Assembly (NCBI GenBank): GCA_026786335.1
Contig: JAJAYG010000066.1
Location: 1 to 5,283, forward strand
Source of the DNA: Chitinophagales bacterium
GTDB lineage: Bacteria; Bacteroidota; Bacteroidia; Chitinophagales; UBA10324
Length of the DNA: 5,283 nt
Direction: 5' to 3'
In this document: positions 1-5,283 of the stretch, one piece after another
Position numbering within the stretch: the stretch's first letter is position 1
Layout: each line of letters starts with the position of its first letter
Program-made: the position numbers and the translations under genes
Notes under the pieces: generated by a model
Database searches by the model: none
Told to the model about the DNA's origin: nothing
Seen by the model: only the letters and a program-made list of their open reading frames with translations

Positions 1-36
1 AAACAGTATTGCAAAAATTGAAAGTAATTTTTTCAT
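1..36 (-). CDS. 5' end of an exported protein, cut by the window edge
   Basis: An ATG at 36-34 opens a frame that stays open to the window edge and reads MKKLLSIFAILF. Two lysines followed by a hydrophobic run is the start of a signal peptide, so the product is probably exported or a lipoprotein. Only 12 codons are visible, so the function cannot be read. The gene has the same orientation as susC and susD but is separated from susD by about 490 bases with two terminators, so it probably has its own promoter. In many starch-type sus loci the gene after susD encodes a SusE-like surface glycan-binding lipoprotein or an amylase. That is a guess from gene order only. The upstream bases show no strong ribosome binding site, which is common in Bacteroidota. 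Confidence 0.6.
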   Translation of the reverse strand, partial: MKKLLSIFAILF

Positions 37-55
37 GAGGGAAAAACGTACAGGA

Positions 56-69
56 ATATTTTAAAATAT
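56..69. repeat. 14-base perfect AT palindrome upstream of the partial gene
   Basis: The sequence ATATTTTAAAATAT is perfectly self-complementary and ends 20 bases before the start codon at 36. Its position would suit a promoter core or a dimeric regulator's operator for the downstream gene. The region is so AT-rich that chance is a real alternative, and no Bacteroidota TAnnTTTG promoter element is correctly placed beside it. Confidence 0.3.
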
Positions 70-126
70 GCAGAGGATTTTTTTGATTAACAGCTTACAA
101 ACCCTTACTTATAAATAAATTTAATT

Positions 127-154
127 AAAAAGGCGGCTCGTATTGAGCCGCCTT
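127..154 (-). terminator. Rho-independent terminator after the pseudogene
   Basis: Positions 130-139 and 145-154 form a perfect 10-bp, GC-rich stem around a 5-base loop. Read on the minus strand, the stem (AAGGCGGCTC, loop, GAGCCGCCTT) runs directly into TTTTTAATTAAATTTA, a classic intrinsic terminator. On the plus strand the stem is followed by CCTTCCTTGC, so it works poorly in that direction. It begins 37 bases after the stop codon of the T9SS-tail remnant, the normal place for that gene's original terminator. It also insulates the next gene (start at 36) from upstream transcription. Confidence 0.85.
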
Positions 155-191
155 CCTTGCATGGGAGATGACAGTCTTAAAACAAATGAAA

Positions 192-432
192 TCAATGCTG
201 CTTAATCAACTGTTTAGTGTCAATCACTTTAGCATCAGCAACCAAAGGGTAATGGTAAATTCCATCCTCCATCTGTGATGTTTCAATATTCAAATCACTG
301 TAACCACGATTGGTAATTGCTTCGCGAAAAACTGCTCTACCTAACTGATCGGTAAAGATGATGAGAGCTTCATTAATTTGATACTGTTGATGTTGCAGTT
401 TGCGCGTATGTTTTTAATCCAATATTTTTTAA
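192..432 (-). pseudogene. Decayed 3' end of a gene with a T9SS type A C-terminal sorting domain
   Basis: A frame open from 413 to the TGA at 194-192 gives 73 residues with no start codon near its beginning. It contains IIFTDQLGRAVF, then an NRG turn, then SQMEDGIYHYPL and the ending KVIDTKQLIKQH. This is the layout of a type A sorting domain: a strand with D..G+.V, an I..S.L..G.Y.Y core, and a terminal TK+L strand. Such domains send proteins through the type IX system to the cell surface. The N-terminal part of the domain continues in a second frame (432-376), reading LKTYAQTATSTVS. This lines up with the family's usual LKVYPNPATSTVS, but the N-P motif has been lost. Joining the frames near 380 needs one base removed or two added. 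The second frame has a TGA at 468-466, and the susD terminator lies just upstream, so no body of the protein remains. The fragment is truncated and frameshifted, hence a pseudogene. The domain assignment is from remembered family patterns. Confidence 0.65.
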
Positions 433-473
433 AGTTGCATTTTTATAGGCACTATCATCCACTCTTCATTTCC

Positions 474-509
474 AAAAATAACAAAGGGCTCCATCGCTGA
501 AGCCCTTTG
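474..509 (-). terminator. Rho-independent terminator of the susCD operon
   Basis: Positions 482-492 and 499-509 pair as an 11-bp stem around a 6-base loop. In minus-strand RNA the only imperfection is one G-U pair; in plus-strand RNA the same position is a C-A mismatch, which points to minus-strand function. The stem is followed on the minus strand by TTATTTTT. It begins 21 bases after the susD stop codon, so most susCD transcripts should end here. Confidence 0.75.
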
Positions 510-530
510 CAAACTATTTGATAATTAAAT

Positions 531-2144
531 TTAGTAACCGAAATTCTGAGTCAGGTTGGTGTTGGCAACAATATCTGCATTTGGTATTGGGTAAATATTG
601 CGGAAGTCTGCAACACTGGTTCCTTCAGCAACGCCGCCTTTCCATGGCCACAAGTAGCTGTTGGTTGTAAATCTGCCATAGCGAATCAAATCGGTTCTGC
701 GTGTTCCTTCCCAATATAATTCTCTTGCTCTTTCATCAAGAATTAAATCGAGAGTTAAATCTGATGAGGTAATATTTGCACTTGAATTTACATAAGCGCG
801 TTCGCGAAGCGCATTAATGTAACCGGTTGCAGTTCCTTCATCACCGCCACCACCGCGTTTAACTGCTTCGGCATACATTAAATACGCATCGGCTAAACGA
901 AACATGGGGAAATCGGTATCCACAAAATTTCCTTGTGCATCACTTCCTTTTACACCAGCCGATGAAAGGTTTTTCCACTTTGCAATCGCATAACCATCAG
1001 CAAAAGTTTTAATAGCGGCAATTTGATTTTTTTGTCCTTCAATAAAGAACAGATTGCGAGAATCCAAAGTATCGCCATAAGCAGAAACAGAATCTTGCAC
1101 ACCAAACTTTGCTGTAAAAGCTGCAGTTGTTCTATAGCCGGCCCAACCTCCGTTAATACCAAAATCGGCAGGTTTCATTTTACCACCAACCGGTGCATGA
1201 ACCAAGAAAGTAGTGCCGCCATAAGTTTGAGTGTTCAATCCATCAGATGTAACCGGGAAAATAATTTCATTGGAGAGATTGTTATCAGTTAAAAACAAGT
1301 CGGTATATTTTGGCTGAAGTGTATAACCTGCATCAATTACTTTTTTAGAATAGGTAACTGCTTCGGTATAGTGAGCTACACCGTTATATACTTCGGCATT
1401 TAAATATAACTTCGCTAACACCATCCATGCTGCAGCTTTATCAGCACGGCCATATTCATTTTGTTTTGCATCGATCAAATCATTTTCTACTGCCAGCAAT
1501 TCACTTTCCACATAATTGAAAAGATCGGCTCTTGATATTTGTGTAGGGAATGAAGAACCAGGCAAATCATTTTCATCAATAAACGGAACATTACCAAACA
1601 AATCAAGCGCATGATAGTAACTCAATGCACGAAGAAATCTTGCCTCAGTTTGATAGATTGTAATTCTGTCAATATCTGCCTGACTGAAACCGCGGTTCTG
1701 CATTTCTGAAAGTTTGCTCTGGCGAATGAATTCATTGCACAATGGAATTTGATAATAGATGCGGTAATACATTGCAGTAACAAATGAATTCTCAGAGTTC
1801 CAATCCATTTGGTGAAGCTCAGGAATTCCGGGATCAGCCCAAGCGCAAACCGCTTCATCGGTTGGCAATTCCTGAAGATTCCATAACACACGAACGTATC
1901 CACTGAACCCTTCATCAATGCCGCTAATGTCGGCTTGGCCTGCTGGCCCCTGATTACCTGTGATTGCTAAACCTGCATAAAGTTTTGCAAGCACGTTGAT
2001 ATAGTTTGCAGGGTCGCTATAAACAGTCTCGGTATTTAAACCATAATAGGGGCTGCGATTTAAATCACCAAAGCAGCTTGAAAGGGTGAATGAAATACCT
2101 GCTATCGCAAGTATTAAAATTGATTTACTAAAAGTTGTTTTCAT
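531..2144 (-). CDS. susD: SusD-type starch-binding outer-membrane lipoprotein
   Basis: This is the surface lipoprotein partner of SusC. It captures oligosaccharide outside the cell and closes over the transporter like a lid. The signal peptide ends in the lipobox LSSC, with C24 as the lipidated residue. An N-terminal SusD-like region (about 25-230) includes TEARFLRALSYYHALDLFGN (166-185). TPR-like helices follow (232-272). The C-terminal RagB/SusD domain (about 290-537) contains DERAREL, FTTNSYLWPWKGG and YPIPNAD. The 537-residue length is normal. It aligns from end to end with my memory of the B. thetaiotaomicron starch protein SusD, from SSC..DL..SP to the final Q-N-x-G-Y. Its starch-contact aromatics W98, Y296 and W320 correspond to W102, Y308 and W334 here; W96 is replaced by C100. 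Malto-oligosaccharide binding is therefore inferred. The gene starts 12 bases after the susC stop, preceded by an A-rich AATCATAAAAAG, which suggests co-transcription and possible translational coupling. No frame damage is seen. Confidence 0.95.
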   Translation of the reverse strand: MKTTFSKSILILAIAGISFTLSSCFGDLNRSPYYGLNTETVYSDPANYINVLAKLYAGLAITGNQGPAGQADISGIDEGFSGYVRVLWNLQELPTDEAVCAWADPGIPELHQMDWNSENSFVTAMYYRIYYQIPLCNEFIRQSKLSEMQNRGFSQADIDRITIYQTEARFLRALSYYHALDLFGNVPFIDENDLPGSSFPTQISRADLFNYVESELLAVENDLIDAKQNEYGRADKAAAWMVLAKLYLNAEVYNGVAHYTEAVTYSKKVIDAGYTLQPKYTDLFLTDNNLSNEIIFPVTSDGLNTQTYGGTTFLVHAPVGGKMKPADFGINGGWAGYRTTAAFTAKFGVQDSVSAYGDTLDSRNLFFIEGQKNQIAAIKTFADGYAIAKWKNLSSAGVKGSDAQGNFVDTDFPMFRLADAYLMYAEAVKRGGGGDEGTATGYINALRERAYVNSSANITSSDLTLDLILDERARELYWEGTRRTDLIRYGRFTTNSYLWPWKGGVAEGTSVADFRNIYPIPNADIVANTNLTQNFGY

Positions 2145-2156
2145 CTTTTTATGATT

Positions 2157-5100
2157 TTAAAATTTAAGATCAAGAATGAGTGAATAAATGCGCGGGCGCG
2201 GGTAAATGCTGTTATCAATTCCATTGAATACTTCTGGATCTAAACCTGAGTAGCCGGTAATAACAAAAACATTTTGAACCGTTCCTGTAATATTTAAAGA
2301 TGCTTTATCCTGAATAATGTTACCGAAGTTGTAACCAACATTCAAATAATCCATTCTTACAAATGATGCATCTTCAATATAGTAATCAGATTGAAATTGT
2401 GTTTTCTGAAATTCAGTATTGTAATAATCAGTTGAAAGATTATTGATGTAGTTTTTAGAACCATCAACGCGATCATAACTTCCACTGCCTGAGTTGATGT
2501 TATTGTAAACATAATTTCCAAAACTTCCTCTCAATGAAAAACCTGCCGACCATTTTTTGTATCGGGCCGATGCATTGAATCCAAGGTACACATCGGGAGC
2601 AGCTTTTTCGTAGCGATATTTATCTGCTGCTGTAATAACACTATCGCCATTTAAATCTGCATAGCCACCTTCAATTGGTTTTCCGTTCTCATCATACAAT
2701 TGTTTGTATACATAAAATGAATTTGTTGGAAATCCTACAGAATGAATCTGAATGGTATTTCCAATTCCAACACCGCCAATTCCGCCGGTCAAAATTCCAA
2801 GGCTTGAACTGTCCTGAACTTTAGAGAGCTTGGTAATTTCATTTTTATTATAAGTGACGTTTACACCTAAATCAAAATAAAAATCTTGTTTATCAGCAAC
2901 AACATAAGCTAAAGTTGCTTCAATACCCTTATTCTCCAAACTTCCAATGTTGGTTAAAATATTATTGGTAAAATTTGTACCTGCGGGAACAGGAATTACA
3001 GCAAGCAAATCACTTGTTAAGCGATGATAAACATCAACCGATCCGTAAAGTCTTCCGTTCATGAAACCAAAATCCAAACCGATGTTACGAGTTTCTGTTT
3101 CTTCCCACTTGATATTTGCATCATAACCATCGGGGCGCAATACATAATAGAAAGTATTTCCAAACGGAATTTGTGCTGTGCTTGTGCCTTGGGAATAGTT
3201 TGCGATGTATGGGTAATCAGAAAAAATATCCTGCTGCCCTGTAATACCCCATCCTAATCTTAGTTTAAGATTTGAAAATACTTTTGAATCTTTCATAAAA
3301 GCTTCATCACTGATTCTCCACGCAAATGCCGCAGAAGGAAATAACCCCCATCTTGTATCGGGGCTAAAGCGCGAAGAGCCATCATCACGAAGTGTAAAAG
3401 TGAAAAGATAACGCTGAGCAAAAGTGTAGTTCACTCTTCCGTAAAAAGAAATCAAAGTATGCTGTGTTCTGGAAGGAGTGCTTGCAGGAGTAATGGTATC
3501 ACCGGCGGCATTAATGTCGGGATATCCGAAATCATTTCCATTGGCATCGGTGTAAGGTGTCCATGGGCTTGCTGAAATCCAATCCTGATATGAGTAACCA
3601 CCTGTTAAATCAAGTTTGCTGTTAATATTTTTAAGATCTTTTGTATAATTCAAATAGAACTCAAGAAGTTTATTGTTTTTGCCCTGATCATATTGAGTTT
3701 TTACTCCATGTCGCAAAAAATTTGAGGCTGCATTTGAATCAACGAAAATGGTTCCATTGCTTCTTGTCCAATCACCACCAAGATTAAGATTGGCTCTTAA
3801 CTCAGGTAAGAAATGAAACTTATAATCGAGTTGAACATTGCCAAGAAATCTGTTCACATTACTCTTGTCGTCTCGTGATTCCAATAATCCAAGAGGATTT
3901 TTAGGAGCCAGTGTATTCGGTTTGCCGGTGGTGGGATCGAGCCACTCGAAATAACCATTGTAAGTAGAGGTATCAGAATAAATTGGTTGTGTGGGATCAA
4001 ATCCTACAGCAGATCCAATAGCACCTTGATCAGCGAAAAAATTATTTGTGTATGAATATTTTGCATTGATGGTTACACTCAAATGATTTTCTAAAAATGT
4101 TGGAGTCATGCTTAATGTTGCATTGGCTCTGTTGAATTGCGAGCGCAATAGCACACCTGAATTATACATGTATCCCAATCCAAGGCGATAAGGAAGATTT
4201 TTAATTCCGCCTGTAAAAGTTAAATTATTATCACTGCTAATTGCGGTGCGGTAAATTTCTTCTTGCCAATCGGTATTGCTGGTTCCTAATAATTCTTTTT
4301 GTTTATCTGTTCCAATGGTATTCACAAGATCTCTGAATTCATCAGCTGTTAAAACATCAACATGTTTGGTAAGAGTAGAAACTGAAAGATTGGTATTGAA
4401 ACCGATACTCAACTTACCTGAACCGGGTCCTCTCTTGGTCGTTATAATAATTACACCATTTGCAGCACGTGAACCATAAATTGCGGCAGCGGAAGCATCT
4501 TTAAGCACAGTAATATTTTCAATGTCTGCAGGGTTAATAAGATTAAGCGCATTTGCCGAACCCGAAACGCCATCATTATCTACCGGTACACCGTCAATAA
4601 CAATCAGCGGATCGTTGCTGGCATTAAGTGAAGAACCGCCTCTTATTCTTATTGTGCTTCCCGAGCCGGGTGCTCCACCATTAGAAGTTATTTGAACACC
4701 AGCAACTTTACCTGTAATCAATTGCTCTGGTGTAGCAATATTTCCTGTTCCAAAATCCTTGGTGGAAAGTGAAGTAATGGAGCCGGTTAAATCTTTGGAT
4801 GTTTTTGTTCCGTAACCCACTACCACCACTTCATCGAGCGATTGATAGTCGGGTTTAAGATTAATGTCAACTGTTTGCGATTCGCTTGTTGTTGTAACGG
4901 TTTGCAAAAACGTTAAATATCCAACATAAGAAACCTGAAGTGAATAAGTTCCGGGAGGAACGTTGGTAATCTCATAAGTTCCATCTTCTTCAGTAGTAGC
5001 ACCATATTGGCTGTTACTTAGCTGAACGGTTGCATAGGGAACGAGCTGCGATTTTTCATCGAGCACTTTTCCTTTGATTGAACTGTTTTGCGCCCACGAG

Positions 5101-5162
5101 TCAAAAGTGGAAACTAACAGGAGCATCATGCAAAAAAGCAATTGCGTGGTAGATTTTTTCAT
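2157..5162 (-). CDS. susC: SusC/RagA-family TonB-dependent outer-membrane transporter
   Basis: This is the beta-barrel that imports the oligosaccharide captured by SusD, powered by TonB-ExbBD. Residues 1-25 are a signal peptide (MKKSTTQLLF, hydrophobic core, cleavage near SWAQ). Residues 27-103 form a carboxypeptidase-regulatory-like beta-sandwich (IKGKV, GTYEITNVPPGTYSL). A TonB-box/SusC signature, LDEVVVVGYGT, spans 109-119. The plug follows (about 125-245), with DPLIVIDGVP (184-193) and LKDASAAAIYGSRAANGV (220-237). The rest is barrel, including GWGITGQQD (637-645) and PVPAGTNF (724-731), and ends in YPRPRIYSLILDLKF with the usual terminal aromatic. A calcium-loop-like DLNGDSVITAAD lies at 836-847. 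There is no N-terminal STN domain, so direct anti-sigma-factor signalling is unlikely. The ATG at 5162 was chosen over an upstream TTG at 5213 because it puts the signal peptide at the N-terminus. The 1001-residue length is normal for the family. The starch-type SusD partner suggests an alpha-glucan substrate. Confidence 0.95.
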   Translation of the reverse strand: MKKSTTQLLFCMMLLLVSTFDSWAQNSSIKGKVLDEKSQLVPYATVQLSNSQYGATTEEDGTYEITNVPPGTYSLQVSYVGYLTFLQTVTTTSESQTVDINLKPDYQSLDEVVVVGYGTKTSKDLTGSITSLSTKDFGTGNIATPEQLITGKVAGVQITSNGGAPGSGSTIRIRGGSSLNASNDPLIVIDGVPVDNDGVSGSANALNLINPADIENITVLKDASAAAIYGSRAANGVIIITTKRGPGSGKLSIGFNTNLSVSTLTKHVDVLTADEFRDLVNTIGTDKQKELLGTSNTDWQEEIYRTAISSDNNLTFTGGIKNLPYRLGLGYMYNSGVLLRSQFNRANATLSMTPTFLENHLSVTINAKYSYTNNFFADQGAIGSAVGFDPTQPIYSDTSTYNGYFEWLDPTTGKPNTLAPKNPLGLLESRDDKSNVNRFLGNVQLDYKFHFLPELRANLNLGGDWTRSNGTIFVDSNAASNFLRHGVKTQYDQGKNNKLLEFYLNYTKDLKNINSKLDLTGGYSYQDWISASPWTPYTDANGNDFGYPDINAAGDTITPASTPSRTQHTLISFYGRVNYTFAQRYLFTFTLRDDGSSRFSPDTRWGLFPSAAFAWRISDEAFMKDSKVFSNLKLRLGWGITGQQDIFSDYPYIANYSQGTSTAQIPFGNTFYYVLRPDGYDANIKWEETETRNIGLDFGFMNGRLYGSVDVYHRLTSDLLAVIPVPAGTNFTNNILTNIGSLENKGIEATLAYVVADKQDFYFDLGVNVTYNKNEITKLSKVQDSSSLGILTGGIGGVGIGNTIQIHSVGFPTNSFYVYKQLYDENGKPIEGGYADLNGDSVITAADKYRYEKAAPDVYLGFNASARYKKWSAGFSLRGSFGNYVYNNINSGSGSYDRVDGSKNYINNLSTDYYNTEFQKTQFQSDYYIEDASFVRMDYLNVGYNFGNIIQDKASLNITGTVQNVFVITGYSGLDPEVFNGIDNSIYPRPRIYSLILDLKF

Positions 5163-5283
5163 GTAGTTAGTTAGGTTTTTAGACCTTGCAATATTAAGTA
5201 TTCCCTTAATCAAATTCTGAAAAAATAATTCGCATATTTTACATCGGTTCTTACGCTGTTAATTAATTACTTACATAGGGGGC
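5163..5283 (-). promoter_or_regulatory. Leader upstream of susC, promoter not resolved
   Basis: These 121 bases precede the susC start and contain no credible gene. The stretch just before the ATG, CTAACTAACTAC, has no Shine-Dalgarno sequence, which is normal for Bacteroidota. A TTTG at 5211-5214 is the only part resembling the -7 box TAnnTTTG; the expected TA four bases earlier is missing and no -33 box is correctly placed. The promoter and any regulator site may lie here or beyond the window edge. Confidence 0.3.

Noticed and set aside
155..191. Search for a small RNA or attachment site between the pseudogene stop and the second terminator.
   Set aside because: No promoter, no repeats and no structure apart from the terminator stem; the stretch is only 37 bases.
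429..458. Short frame MIVPIKMQL between the susD terminator and the T9SS remnant.
   Set aside because: Nine codons in a third frame, with no similarity to anything I recognise and no sign of translation.
841..860. Run of glycine codons (GGGG at SusD residues 431-434), considered as a slippage-prone contingency repeat.
   Set aside because: Only four glycines encoded by mixed codons; glycine-rich loops are common at this place in SusD homologs and the frame is intact.
3024..3257. Plus-strand open frame of 77 codons inside susC, with similar ones at 1023-1292 and 4276-4479.
   Set aside because: They lie antisense to strongly recognised susC and susD coding sequence, show no family motifs and are shadows of those genes. 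The minus-strand frames at 950-1162 and 1622-1918 are rejected for the same reason.
5206..5235. Nine-codon upstream frame (MRIIFSEFD) in the susC leader, a possible leader peptide.
   Set aside because: It has no ribosome binding site, no regulatory codon run and no attenuator-like hairpin after it; a frame this short is expected by chance in AT-rich DNA.
5163..5283. A Bacteroidota TAnnTTTG promoter for susC.
   Set aside because: The only candidate TTTG, at 5211-5214, lacks the TA of the box and a properly spaced -33 element, so no promoter call is made.

Overview
The window looks like part of a Bacteroidota chromosome. It carries a SusC/SusD outer-membrane glycan-uptake pair, a class essentially confined to that phylum, and the decayed end of a protein with a type IX secretion (T9SS) sorting domain. 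T9SS tails are common in environmental and oral Bacteroidota and largely absent from gut Bacteroides, so an environmental Flavobacteriia-, Chitinophagia- or Sphingobacteriia-like host is more likely (inference). All identified genes lie on the minus strand, so transcription runs from high to low coordinates.

Layout in transcription order: a 121-base leader (5283-5163) with no convincing promoter; susC (5162-2157), a 1001-residue TonB-dependent outer-membrane transporter; a 12-base gap; susD (2144-531), a 537-residue surface lipoprotein; a terminator hairpin (509-474); about 280 bases holding the 3' end of a broken gene with a T9SS type A C-terminal domain (432-192); a second, very clean terminator (154-127); an AT-rich stretch with a 14-base palindrome (69-56); and the first 12 codons of another exported protein (36-1) cut by the window edge. 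The 530 bases after susD therefore hold no complete gene.

SusC and SusD should work as one complex: SusC is the barrel and SusD the lid that captures oligosaccharide, with TonB powering import into the periplasm. SusD aligns along its whole length with my memory of the Bacteroides thetaiotaomicron starch-binding SusD and keeps the three aromatic residues of its starch-binding arc (W102, Y308, W334 here). Starch or malto-oligosaccharide is therefore a specific and testable substrate prediction, stronger than the usual generic SusCD call.

The transport pair is a well-known system and nothing here looks like a new one. The least ordinary element is the frameshifted, headless T9SS tail between two terminators. 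It suggests that a secreted protein was once encoded next to this locus and has been lost.
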